Shown here: in pieces, positions 7,492 to 15,499 of the stretch
Numbering within the stretch: position 1 is the stretch's first letter
Layout of the letters: each line of letters begins with the position of its first letter
From: Candidatus Microgenomates bacterium
Lineage (GTDB): Bacteria > Patescibacteriota > Microgenomatia > Levybacterales > UBA12049
DNA length: 32,498 nucleotides
Reading direction: 5' to 3'
NCBI GenBank assembly: GCA_025451195.1
Contig: JANWKV010000060.1
Span: forward strand, 1-32,498
Position numbers and translations under genes: made by a program
The notes under the pieces: model-generated
Database searches by the model: none
Told to the model about the DNA's origin: nothing
Seen by the model: the letters and a program-made list of their open reading frames with translations, nothing else

Positions 7492-7808
7492 CAAAACTTT
7501 TTATAGACAGCTCAAAAAGGGAAAGTACTTTAGTTGAATTAAGAATTAATGGCAAGTCTTTTAAAAAAGAACATTCTTCCATGTTTCGTACTTCCCAAAT
7601 TCTACTTCCTTTAATTATTGATTTACTTAAAGAAAACAATCTTTCGGTTAAGGATATAAACGAAATAGAAGTTTACCCGGGTCCGGGGTCTTTTACAGGA
7701 CTTCGTGTCGGCGTATCGATTGCAAGCGCTTTATCTTTTGCTCTTAATATTCCGGTAAACGGAAAAGTATTTGAAAAGGGACCTCTGGTTACACCCAAAT
7801 ACTTCTGA
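7488..7808 (+). CDS. tsaB: Short TsaB-type t6A biosynthesis protein (first ASKHA subdomain only)
   Basis: TsaB is the inactive ASKHA-fold partner that scaffolds TsaD in the t6A complex. The N-terminal subdomain is present: the first strand TKLFIDSS and the signature VYPGPGSFTGLRVGVSIASAL. At 106 aa the protein is about half the usual TsaB length (roughly 220-230 aa), and the second subdomain is missing. No downstream frame restores it, so this looks like a genuinely short protein rather than a fresh frameshift. It overlaps tsaC by 4 nt. tsaD is not in the window. The family call is good; whether it works as a full TsaB is open. Confidence 0.82.
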   Translation: MTKLFIDSSKRESTLVELRINGKSFKKEHSSMFRTSQILLPLIIDLLKENNLSVKDINEIEVYPGPGSFTGLRVGVSIASALSFALNIPVNGKVFEKGPLVTPKYF

Positions 7809-7814
7809 TATACT
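7806..7814 (+). promoter_or_regulatory. Putative extended -10 promoter before the mini-ORF and CAP gene
   Basis: TG-A-TATACT overlaps the tsaB stop codon and is followed by exactly six T residues and an ATG at 7821. The same TGA-plus-hexamer-plus-6-nt layout occurs before recJ. It would start a transcript at or near 7821, giving the CAP gene a leader of about 107 nt. Confidence 0.4.
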
Positions 7815-7820
7815 TTTTTT

Positions 7821-7868
7821 ATGACCTTCAATTTTACCAAGATTTTCGGCTTAGGACGCGTTCACTAA
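7821..7868 (+). CDS. Possible 15-codon leader peptide ORF
   Basis: ATG to TAA encoding MTFNFTKIFGLGRVH. It is supported only by its position: it begins exactly 6 nt after an extended -10 box, and its TAA sits at the 5' edge of a hairpin loop (7857-7888). Nothing recognisable in the peptide and no homology evidence. It may be a leader peptide, the relic of a gene, or chance. Confidence 0.2.
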   Translation: MTFNFTKIFGLGRVH

Positions 7869-7888
7869 TAAACTAAAATGTGAATGCG
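7857..7888 (+). other. Stem-loop in the CAP gene leader
   Basis: CGCGTTCAC (7857-7865) pairs with GTGAATGCG (7880-7888): nine pairs including one G-U, with a 14-nt A-rich loop. No T-run follows, so it is not an intrinsic terminator. The mini-ORF stop codon lies at the start of the loop. Confidence 0.45.
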
Positions 7889-7927
7889 GCACAAAGGCTC
7901 GAGAAGTTACATTGAAGTAATTAAAAT

Positions 7928-8803
7928 ATGAACAGAATTTTCCGGCATCTTTTTCTTCCTCACAGGAGTAACAATCAAAGAGCTAAACTTCTTCACCATT
8001 CAAGTATTTTTTTCATTGCGATTTTTCTTTTTGCCGCAAATATTTTTCTTCTCCAGTTTAGACATTCTTACCCGAATATTTTGGGTAGCGCCATAAACAT
8101 TTCGGTTCAGGACCTGTTAACGCTGACAAACCAGGAAAGGGCAAAGCAAGGTCTTGCGCCGTTAACTTATAATGATCAACTCGCTGCAGCCGCGAAAGCC
8201 AAAGCGGATGATATGTTTGCGGATGATTACTGGGCTCACATTTCTCCGAAAACTGGCAGAACGCCGTGGGTTTTTATTCAAAACGCAGGATACAATTACA
8301 CGTACGCGGGAGAAAATTTGGCCAGAGGATTTACATCTGCCCAGGATACGATAAATGCTTGGATGGCAAGTGCTACGCATAGGGCAAATGTTCTTTCCGT
8401 AAATTACCAGGACGTTGGGTTTGCGGTAGAAGATGGCAACCTGACAGGCGAAAATGATACAACCCTTATTGTTGAAGAATTTGGCGGAAAGGGCAGCAGT
8501 CCTCTTCCGGAAAAAGCAGAGGCAGCGCCTCAACTACCTCAAGCATCTGTTTCCGCCCAAGGGGAAAATACACAGGTTCAATACCAGTCGATTACAAAAA
8601 CTCCGGTTATTGACAGATATGCCTTCGCAAAAGATATAACACAGTTTTTAATTGTTTTATTTATTGTTATATTTATATTAGACTTTATTCTTATTGAGAG
8701 GCGGCAAATCGCGCGGCTTGTCGGGCATAACCTTGACCATATTTTATTTTTAACGGCAATCCTTATAATAATCGGACTTTTGAGCGCGGGAACATTGCTA
8801 TAA
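7928..8803 (+). CDS. Membrane-anchored CAP-domain (SCP/PR-1-like) protein
   Basis: 291 residues. An N-terminal membrane segment (about 27-45, FFIAIFLFAANIFLL) is followed by a bacterial CAP domain (about 60-190): LTNQERAKQGLAPL, the histidine in DDYWAHISP, GENLARGF, and the second histidine in ATHRANVL with YQDVGFAV. These are the conserved CAP cavity residues. A spacer then leads to two C-terminal transmembrane helices (about 234-254 and 270-289). CAP proteins are extracytoplasmic and often linked to envelope or surface functions; the enzymatic role of bacterial members is unclear. The next gene starts 2 nt downstream and also encodes a membrane protein, so the two may be co-expressed. Confidence 0.9.
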   Translation: MNRIFRHLFLPHRSNNQRAKLLHHSSIFFIAIFLFAANIFLLQFRHSYPNILGSAINISVQDLLTLTNQERAKQGLAPLTYNDQLAAAAKAKADDMFADDYWAHISPKTGRTPWVFIQNAGYNYTYAGENLARGFTSAQDTINAWMASATHRANVLSVNYQDVGFAVEDGNLTGENDTTLIVEEFGGKGSSPLPEKAEAAPQLPQASVSAQGENTQVQYQSITKTPVIDRYAFAKDITQFLIVLFIVIFILDFILIERRQIARLVGHNLDHILFLTAILIIIGLLSAGTLL

Positions 8804-8805
8804 TT

Positions 8806-9057
8806 ATGAAACACCTTTTATATTATCTTTCTCTTGCAATAATACTTTCGGCTGGAGTATTGGCTGTTGCTAATTTACATAATCAAAAATCACTGCAAAT
8901 AGCTATTGTTGTTTTAATAGGCCTGTTTTATGTTTTATGGGGTGTAGTTCATCATGCTGTTGAACATAGTTTCTCCATAAAAATTATGTTAGAATATATT
9001 TCGATTGCACTACTTAGTATTTCTCTTGTTTTGTTTGTTTTAAATATTGCTTTGTAG
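8806..9057 (+). CDS. Small three-helix membrane protein (83 aa)
   Basis: Three hydrophobic helices at about residues 4-22, 30-48 and 60-81. Conserved-looking His residues occur at the end of helix 2 (WGVVHHAVEHSF), an arrangement that could bind a metal or haem but proves nothing alone. It is 2 nt from the CAP-domain gene. No named family recognised; it looks like the small lineage-specific membrane proteins common in Patescibacteria. Confidence 0.75.
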   Translation: MKHLLYYLSLAIILSAGVLAVANLHNQKSLQIAIVVLIGLFYVLWGVVHHAVEHSFSIKIMLEYISIALLSISLVLFVLNIAL

Positions 9058-9079
9058 CTGTCGCAAATTTGTAAATTTT

Positions 9080-9808
9080 ATGAAAGGAATTGTTTTAGCA
9101 GGAGGACTGGGAACAAGACTTTATCCCCTAACACATGTTACAAATAAACATCTTTTGCCGGTTTATAACAAACCGATGATTTTTTACCCTATACAAACAC
9201 TTGTCAATGCAGGGGTTAAACATATTTTAGTTATTACGAGCGGGCCCCACGTAGGAGATTATCTGGGAGTTTTAAAAAACGGAAAAGAATTGGGAGTTGA
9301 CCATTTGGAATACGCATATCAGGAGAAACCAGATGGTGGCATTGCGGACGCGTTATCTTTAGCAGAAGATTTCGCGGATAATGATTCGATGACTGTAATT
9401 TTAGGCGATAACACAACAGATGCCGATATATCCGAAGAAATTTCTTCTTTTAAAGAAGGCGCAAAAATATTCTTAAAAAAAGTTAACGATCCAAGCAGGT
9501 ACGGCGTACCTATTTTTGACAGTAAAGACGATAAGAAAATAATAGGAATCGAGGAAAAACCAAATAGTCCAAAAAGCAATTTTGCTGTTACAGGCGTGTA
9601 TGTTTACGATCACAAAGTATTTTCTTACATTAAAAACATAAAACCATCAGCCAGAGGACAACTTGAAATAACAGATGTTAACAACGAATATATTAAAAAA
9701 GGTAAGCTCACGTGGGCTGAGCTCCATGGATATTGGGGTGATGCCGGTACTTTTAAAAGCCTTTTTAACGCGAATAGCTTCTGGGCAAATAAAGATCAGC
9801 AAGCTTAA
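9080..9808 (+). CDS. rmlA: Glucose-1-phosphate thymidylyltransferase (RmlA, short form)
   Basis: RmlA joins dTTP and glucose-1-phosphate to make dTDP-glucose. The nucleotidyltransferase signature is clear (GIVLAGGLGTRLYPLT, then NKHLLPVYNKPMI), as are the metal-site region ILGDNTTD and the sugar-site IEEKPNSPKSNFAVTGVYVYD. It has 242 residues, shorter than the ~290 aa enterobacterial enzyme because the C-terminal allosteric part is missing. I start at ATG 9080; the track start at 9047 adds 11 residues with no family match. It opens a cluster of nucleotide-sugar genes. Confidence 0.93.
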   Translation: MKGIVLAGGLGTRLYPLTHVTNKHLLPVYNKPMIFYPIQTLVNAGVKHILVITSGPHVGDYLGVLKNGKELGVDHLEYAYQEKPDGGIADALSLAEDFADNDSMTVILGDNTTDADISEEISSFKEGAKIFLKKVNDPSRYGVPIFDSKDDKKIIGIEEKPNSPKSNFAVTGVYVYDHKVFSYIKNIKPSARGQLEITDVNNEYIKKGKLTWAELHGYWGDAGTFKSLFNANSFWANKDQQA

Positions 9809-9817
9809 GTAATTTTC

Positions 9818-10366
9818 ATGGATGACCCTTATTTTTCTTCAATCTCTTTTAAAAACATTCTTAAAGCAAAACTCTTTGATGTTGAGGAAGTTACTTTTGT
9901 AAAACAGAATGGGGAAAAATATGTTCATCATATTGCAAGAAGGATGCCGACCGTAACCGTAATTCCCCTGACGCCGGAAAATGAAATAATTTTTATTTCC
10001 CAATACAGATACCTTTTTAAAAAAAACAACCTCGAACTTGTAGCAGGATTTATAGACAAAAACGAAACTCCGTTAAAAGCGGCAAAACGGGAATTAAAAG
10101 AAGAGACGGGCATTACGGCAAGTCAATGGGAGCAGCTTTTGGTCGCAGACATGAATGCAAGTGTTATGGTATCTCAAAATACAATTTTTCTGGCTAAAGG
10201 ACTCGAAACCGGAGAGCCAAAACCCGACAAAGACGAGATTATAACTACTTGTAGATTAAAAATAGATGACGCCCTGCAAAAAGTGTTTACTGGACAAATC
10301 ACCACGACAGAAAGTATCATAGGTGTACTACTTGTTGAAACATTATTAAAAAACAGGATAGTTTAA
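9818..10366 (+). CDS. Nudix hydrolase, ADP-ribose/nucleotide-sugar pyrophosphatase type
   Basis: A perfect Nudix box, G-x5-E-x7-REUxEExGU, is present (GFIDKNETPLKAAKRELKEETGI). The preceding FISQYRYLFKKNNLELVAG is typical of NudF/ADP-ribose pyrophosphatase-like enzymes, which cleave nucleoside diphosphates linked to sugars. It has 182 residues and sits between rmlA and rmlB, where rmlC is often found. It could recycle or edit nucleotide sugars or remove a toxic NDP compound; the actual substrate is not readable from sequence. Confidence 0.88.
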   Translation: MDDPYFSSISFKNILKAKLFDVEEVTFVKQNGEKYVHHIARRMPTVTVIPLTPENEIIFISQYRYLFKKNNLELVAGFIDKNETPLKAAKRELKEETGITASQWEQLLVADMNASVMVSQNTIFLAKGLETGEPKPDKDEIITTCRLKIDDALQKVFTGQITTTESIIGVLLVETLLKNRIV

Positions 10367-10379
10367 AAGATCAGTAATT

Positions 10380-11393
10380 ATGAAATTACTTGTAACTGGC
10401 GGTGCAGGATTTATAGGTTCTAATTTTATTTTGTATTGGGTTAAAACTCATCCTAATGATTTTATAGTCAATCTTGACAAATTAACTTATGCAGGGAATT
10501 TGGAAAACCTGAAAGAAATTCAAGGTAACAGTAATTATTTATTCGTAAAAGGGGATATTTGTAATAGGGAAACAGTAAAAAAAGCAATGGACGGAGTTGA
10601 TGTGGTTGTCCATTTTGCAGCGGAGAGTCATGTTGACAGGTCTATTATGAACCCGGAAGATTTTGTAACAACAAATGTTGTGGGTACACAAGTTTTGTTA
10701 GATATTGCAGTCGAAAAAAAAGTTAAACGTTTTCATCATGTTTCTACAGATGAAGTCTTTGGTGCTTTAGAGCTTGGATCTTCAAGCAAATTTACAGAAA
10801 ATGCGCCTTACGATCCTCACAGTCCGTATTCGGCAAGTAAAGCAGGATCAGACCACCTGGTCCGCGCGTATGCAGATACATACGGACTCCCCATAACCAT
10901 TACAAATTGTTCAAATAATTTTGGCCCGTATCAATTTCCGGAAAAAATGATTCCTTTGGCTATAACAAATGTAATGGAAGGGAAAAAAATTCCAATTTAC
11001 GGAGACGGATTATATGTTAGAGACTGGCTATACGTAGAAGATCACTGTAAAGCAATAGATCTGGTTTTAGCAAAAGGGATTGTTGGCCAAACATATTGCG
11101 TTGGCGGATTAACCCAGGATATCTCTAATTTAGAGGTGGCAAAAAAAATTTTAAAAATTCTGGGTAAAGACGAAAGTTACATAGAATTTGTTAAAGACAG
11201 ACCGGGCCATGACAGACGTTATGCAATTGATTGGTCAAAGATAAAAACAGAGCTTTCGTGGGAGCCTCTTCACGATTTTGATTCTTGGCTTGAGAAAACA
11301 GTCAGTTGGTATAAAGAAAATGAGTGGTGGTGGAAAGATATAAAAAACAGGAGTTATAAAGAATATTACGATAAACAATATGGACAAAGATAA
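10380..11393 (+). CDS. rmlB: dTDP-glucose 4,6-dehydratase
   Basis: RmlB converts dTDP-glucose to dTDP-4-keto-6-deoxyglucose. This 337-aa extended SDR has the NAD site GGAGFIGSNF, the catalytic region VSTDEVFG with YSASKAGSDH (YxxxK), and the family hallmarks HFAAESHVDRSI, NCSNNFGPYQFPEK and DGLYVRDWLYVEDHC. Full length. It overlaps the following rmlD-like gene by 14 nt, which indicates tight co-expression. Confidence 0.96.
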   Translation: MKLLVTGGAGFIGSNFILYWVKTHPNDFIVNLDKLTYAGNLENLKEIQGNSNYLFVKGDICNRETVKKAMDGVDVVVHFAAESHVDRSIMNPEDFVTTNVVGTQVLLDIAVEKKVKRFHHVSTDEVFGALELGSSSKFTENAPYDPHSPYSASKAGSDHLVRAYADTYGLPITITNCSNNFGPYQFPEKMIPLAITNVMEGKKIPIYGDGLYVRDWLYVEDHCKAIDLVLAKGIVGQTYCVGGLTQDISNLEVAKKILKILGKDESYIEFVKDRPGHDRRYAIDWSKIKTELSWEPLHDFDSWLEKTVSWYKENEWWWKDIKNRSYKEYYDKQYGQR

Positions 11394-12276
11394 CATTGTT
11401 GGGACAGGACTTTCCGGTCTTGTAGGTTCCAGGATTGTCGAGCTTCTCTCACAAAAATACAATTTCCATGACTTAAGCCGAAAAACAGGCACAGACATTA
11501 CAGATAGGAGTTCCGCAACGGACAAAATTTCAAATTCCGATTCAAATATTGTTTTACACATGGCGGCAAAAACAGATGTAGACGGATGCGAAAAAGATAA
11601 GGACTTAAAGGAAAACGGGGAAGCCTGGAAAATAAACGTTTTGGGCACAGAAAACATAATTGAAGCGTGTAAAAGTTCGGAGAAAAAATTAATTTATATT
11701 TCAACGGACATGGTTTTTAAAGGAGATAAATCTTTGGGTCAGACATATTCGGAAGAAGAAACACCAGATCCCTGCAATTGGTATGCACAAACAAAATATG
11801 AAGCTGAAAAGCGGATAATTTCAGCCGGAATTCCGTTTATCATTTTAAGGATTGCATATCCATATAGAGCGGTTTTTGAAAAAAAAGAATACGTAAGAAT
11901 TTTTTACTCACTTTTAAAAGACGAAAAAGAATTTAGCGCAATAACAGACAATTATTTTACACCGACTTTTATAGACGATATCGCGGTAGTGTTACAAAAT
12001 CTAATAGAAAAAAATCAGTCAGGAATATTTCACGCAGGAGGATTACAAACAGTGAGCCCTTTTGAATGCGCAAATATAATTGCGCAGACTTTTAATTTAG
12101 ACAAAAGTTTAATCAAAAGTACAACAAGAGAAGTATATTTTAAAGACAGGGCTTATAGACCCTTTAACACCAGTCTTAAAAATGCTAGAATAGAATCCTT
12201 AGGAATTCAAACGAGATCATTTAATGAAGGAATTCAGGAGATTAGAAACCAAATATTAAAAATTAAAAATACATGA
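11380..12276 (+). CDS. rmlD: RmlD-like dTDP-4-dehydrorhamnose reductase (SDR)
   Basis: 298 residues with a GxxGxxG motif (VGTGLSGLVGSR), MAAKTDVDGCE (RmlD-type AAxTxVDxxE), ISTDMVFKGD and a YAQTKYEAE catalytic YxxxK. These place it in the RmlD substrate-binding family that reduces dTDP-4-keto-6-deoxy sugars. It overlaps rmlB by 14 nt and ugd by 4 nt. It departs from standard RmlD in places (Met for the usual Tyr in STDYVF), and rmlC is absent from the cluster, so the product could be dTDP-L-rhamnose or another dTDP-6-deoxyhexose. The symbol is a best guess. Confidence 0.8.
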   Translation: MDKDNIVGTGLSGLVGSRIVELLSQKYNFHDLSRKTGTDITDRSSATDKISNSDSNIVLHMAAKTDVDGCEKDKDLKENGEAWKINVLGTENIIEACKSSEKKLIYISTDMVFKGDKSLGQTYSEEETPDPCNWYAQTKYEAEKRIISAGIPFIILRIAYPYRAVFEKKEYVRIFYSLLKDEKEFSAITDNYFTPTFIDDIAVVLQNLIEKNQSGIFHAGGLQTVSPFECANIIAQTFNLDKSLIKSTTREVYFKDRAYRPFNTSLKNARIESLGIQTRSFNEGIQEIRNQILKIKNT

Positions 12277-13562
12277 CAATTACATTTATTGGACACGGAT
12301 ATGTAGGACTTGTTACAGCTGCAATTTTTGCGGATTTGGGGAATACGGTTTGGGTTATCGGGCATACAAAAGAAAAAGTAGAAAATTTAAAAAAAGGAAT
12401 TCTCCCGATTTACGAGCCGGGGCTTGAAGAAATTGTCAAAAGGAATGTTTTGGCAAAACGTCTTTTGTTTACTTTGGATTACGAGAAAGCAATTCCTACA
12501 TCCCAAGTAGTATTTATTGCAGTTGGTACGCCTCCAAAACCAACCGGAGAGGCAGATTTATCCGTTGTATTTGAAGTTGCAAAAAAACTCTCAAGTCACC
12601 TAGACGGTTATACGGTTGTGATTACAAAAAGCACAGTACCTGTTGGGACAAATAGAAAAGTTGAAGAAATTGTAAAAAAAGGAAAGCCTGTAAAGGCAAT
12701 CGTTGATGTAGCGTCTGTACCGGAATTTTTAAGGGAAGGGCAGGCTATTGGAGATACGCAACACCCCGACAGAATAGTCATAGGGTCTGATTCGGAAAAG
12801 GCAAAGCAAACCCTTAAGGAGTTGCACGCGCCAATTGACGGCAAGCTTATTTTGACAACCTTAGAAACTGCAGAAATGATTAAATATGCCGCAAATTCTT
12901 TCTTGGCAACAAAAATTTCTTTTGCAAACGCAATTTCAAAATTATCCGAGGTAACAGGCGCAAACGGGCCAGATGTTTTGCAGGCAATAGGTCTAGACAG
13001 CAGAATCGGGCCAAAATTCTTAAATGCCGGGGCAGGGTATGGAGGAAGTTGCTTTCCAAAAGATGTAAAAGCACTCATTGCCATAGCCAAAGGCTATGGT
13101 TACGACTTTACGCTCTTGAGAGATGTTGAAGAGATTAATAAACAGGCAATGGAAGATATTGTTTCTAAAGTAAAAAAACAAACAGGCAACGTAAAGGGAA
13201 AAACAATTGGAGTTTTGGGATTATCTTTTAAACCCGATACAGACGATATGCGTGATGCACCATCAATTACGGTTATTAAGAAACTTACCGGACTTGGGGC
13301 AAAAGTGCAAGCATTTGATCCTATTGCAATGGATAATGCAAAAAAAATCATTAAAGGAATTACGCTTACCAAAAATGCAATAGATGCGGCCAAAGATGCC
13401 GATTGTTTGGTAGTTATGACAGAATGGAATGAGTTTAGACAATTGGATTTGAAAAAAATCAAAGACGTTATGAAATCCCCTGTTATAATAGACGGGCGAA
13501 ACGTTTATGATCCCAAAAACGCCAGAGAATTAGGATTCTCCTACGTTGGAGTTGGTCAATGA
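12273..13562 (+). CDS. ugd: UDP-glucose 6-dehydrogenase
   Basis: Oxidises UDP-glucose twice to UDP-glucuronate with NAD+. The protein is 429 aa, the family's usual length. N-terminal NAD domain GHGYVGLVTAAIFADLG (His replaces the more common Thr or Met at position 2), VAVGTPP-like AVGTPPKPTGEADLS, KSTVPVGT, the mid-domain EMIKYAANSFLATKISFAN, and the catalytic-Cys loop GAGYGGSCFPKD are all present. It overlaps both neighbours by 4 nt (ATGA). Its product is the substrate of the uxs-type gene at 15500. Confidence 0.96.
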   Translation: MTITFIGHGYVGLVTAAIFADLGNTVWVIGHTKEKVENLKKGILPIYEPGLEEIVKRNVLAKRLLFTLDYEKAIPTSQVVFIAVGTPPKPTGEADLSVVFEVAKKLSSHLDGYTVVITKSTVPVGTNRKVEEIVKKGKPVKAIVDVASVPEFLREGQAIGDTQHPDRIVIGSDSEKAKQTLKELHAPIDGKLILTTLETAEMIKYAANSFLATKISFANAISKLSEVTGANGPDVLQAIGLDSRIGPKFLNAGAGYGGSCFPKDVKALIAIAKGYGYDFTLLRDVEEINKQAMEDIVSKVKKQTGNVKGKTIGVLGLSFKPDTDDMRDAPSITVIKKLTGLGAKVQAFDPIAMDNAKKIIKGITLTKNAIDAAKDADCLVVMTEWNEFRQLDLKKIKDVMKSPVIIDGRNVYDPKNARELGFSYVGVGQ

Positions 13563-14518
13563 AAACTGCCTTAATTACAGGAATTGCCGGATTTGCCGGA
13601 AGTTTTTTAAGCGAACATTTGCTGAAAAATGGCAACTACAACGTTTCCGGTACAACTTTATCTTTATCCGATTCCCCAAATCTAACCCGTATTAAAGACA
13701 AAATAAGATTAATAGAAGTTGATCTTTTGGATAAGGAAAAAGTTCATAAGATAGTATCCGACACAAAACCAGACGCAATATTCCACTTGGCTGCACTTGC
13801 TTCACCAACAAAAAGCTTTGAAGTCCCAATTGAAGTATTTACAAACAATGTTGCGGCAGAGTTAAATATTCTGGAGTCTGTTAGAAAAAACAATTTGCTG
13901 GACACAAAAATTCTTGTTGTCTCATCTGCGGAAGTTTATGGAAATGTAACGGACAAAGATTTACCTATGAATGAAAAAACAAGCCTTAATCCAACAAGTC
14001 CTTATGCTGTTTCTAAAATTGCTCAGGATTTTTTAGCATTGCAATATTTTCTCTCTTCAAAAATAAAAACAATAAGAGTCAGGCCGTTTAATCATATAGG
14101 GCCCCGGCAATCGCCTCAATTTGTTGCTTCAAGGTTTGCAAGCCAGATTGCGGAAATTGAAAAAGGAAAAAAAGAACCTGTTATGTATGTTGGAAGTTTG
14201 GATGCAAAAAGAGATTTTACAGATGTCAGGGATATGGTAAGAGCATACGATTTACTAATGGATAAAGGAAAAGTTGGAGATGTGTACAATGCCGGATCCG
14301 GCGTTTCTCATAAAATTTCCGATTTACTGTCTTTAATGCTTTCTTTAAGTAAGGTTAAAATACGCGTAGAGAAAGATCCAAATCTTGTGCGTCCTGCTGA
14401 TAATCCACATCTTTTGTGTGACGTGACAAAAATTCAGGAGACAACAGGCTGGAAAGCAGAAATTCCTTTTGAACAAACACTTGAAGATACGCTAGACTAT
14501 TGGAGAGATATCGTTTAG
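13559..14518 (+). CDS. rmd: GDP-6-deoxy-D-mannose reductase (Rmd-type SDR)
   Basis: 319-residue extended SDR: GIAGFAGSFLSEHLL at the NAD site, VSSAEVYG, YAVSKIAQD (YxxxK), and RPFNHIGPRQSPQFV with IPFEQTLEDTLDYWR, which I associate with the reductases that convert GDP-4-keto-6-deoxy-D-mannose to GDP-D-rhamnose. The adjacent gmd gene makes exactly that keto sugar, supporting the assignment over a generic epimerase. It overlaps ugd by 4 nt. A GDP-6-deoxytalose reductase would look similar and cannot be excluded. Confidence 0.85.
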   Translation: MKTALITGIAGFAGSFLSEHLLKNGNYNVSGTTLSLSDSPNLTRIKDKIRLIEVDLLDKEKVHKIVSDTKPDAIFHLAALASPTKSFEVPIEVFTNNVAAELNILESVRKNNLLDTKILVVSSAEVYGNVTDKDLPMNEKTSLNPTSPYAVSKIAQDFLALQYFLSSKIKTIRVRPFNHIGPRQSPQFVASRFASQIAEIEKGKKEPVMYVGSLDAKRDFTDVRDMVRAYDLLMDKGKVGDVYNAGSGVSHKISDLLSLMLSLSKVKIRVEKDPNLVRPADNPHLLCDVTKIQETTGWKAEIPFEQTLEDTLDYWRDIV

Positions 14519-14527
14519 AATAAGTCA

Positions 14528-15496
14528 ATGAAGCGTGCTTTAATAACAGGAATAACAGGTCAAGACGGCTCTTATTTGGCGGAATTCTTACTTGAAAAAG
14601 GATACAAAGTATTTGGTCTAACAAGGCGCACGAGCACAGTAAATTTTGAAAGAATCAAACACATTGAAGACCGAATTGAGTTGATTCAGGGTGATTTACT
14701 GGATCAGGGATCTTTAAATAGCGCTTTAGACGAAGTCCAACCCGAAGAATTATATAATTTAGCAGCCCAGTCTTTTGTAAAAACATCCTGGAATCAGCCC
14801 GTTCTAACAGGTGAGGTTACGGCAATCGGAGTCACCCGCATGCTTGAGGCAATCCGCACGGTAAACAAAAAAATTAAATTCTATCAGGCTTCAAGTTCGG
14901 AAATGTTTGGAAAAGTCACGGAAACCCCTCAAAAGGAAACAACAAGATTTTACCCAAGAAGCCCATACGGAGTTGCGAAAGTTTACGGGCATTATGCAAC
15001 TGTAAATTACAGGGAAAGTTATGATTTGTTTGCCAGCTCGGGGATTCTTTTTAACCACGAATCTCCAAGACGGGGATTGGAATTTGTCACCAGAAAAATA
15101 AGCCATGCAGTGGCCAGAATATCACTCGGAAAGCAAAAATTTGTGGAACTGGGTAATTTGGATTCAAAGCGTGATTGGGGCTTCGCAAAAGATTATGTTG
15201 AAGCAATGTGGTTAATGCTTCAGGAAAAAACACCGGATGATTTTGTCATTGCAACAGGAGAAACACATAGCGTAAACGATTTTCTTGATGTTGCTTTTGG
15301 GTTTGTTGGTGTAAACGACTGGAAAAAATATGTTAAGTCAAATGTAAACAAATATATGAGGCCCGCAGAGGTTGATTATCTAATTGGTGATTACGGTAAA
15401 GCGAAAAAAACATTTGGATGGTCTCCAAAAACAAGCTTTAAGGAGTTGGTTGAGATCATGGTAAAGGCAGATCTGGAGGCGGAAAAAAATAAATAG
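14528..15496 (+). CDS. gmd: GDP-mannose 4,6-dehydratase
   Basis: Converts GDP-D-mannose to GDP-4-keto-6-deoxy-D-mannose. The 322-aa protein carries the Gmd hallmarks [54 protein letters not shown] (YxxxK), [16 protein letters not shown] and [20 protein letters not shown]. It lacks little relative to the ~345-370 aa enzymes. Placed directly after rmd, it completes a two-step GDP-D-rhamnose route. GDP-mannose must be supplied by genes outside the window. Confidence 0.95.
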   Translation: MKRALITGITGQDGSYLAEFLLEKGYKVFGLTRRTSTVNFERIKHIEDRIELIQGDLLDQGSLNSALDEVQPEELYNLAAQSFVKTSWNQPVLTGEVTAIGVTRMLEAIRTVNKKIKFYQASSSEMFGKVTETPQKETTRFYPRSPYGVAKVYGHYATVNYRESYDLFASSGILFNHESPRRGLEFVTRKISHAVARISLGKQKFVELGNLDSKRDWGFAKDYVEAMWLMLQEKTPDDFVIATGETHSVNDFLDVAFGFVGVNDWKKYVKSNVNKYMRPAEVDYLIGDYGKAKKTFGWSPKTSFKELVEIMVKADLEAEKNK

Positions 15497-15499
15497 CCT

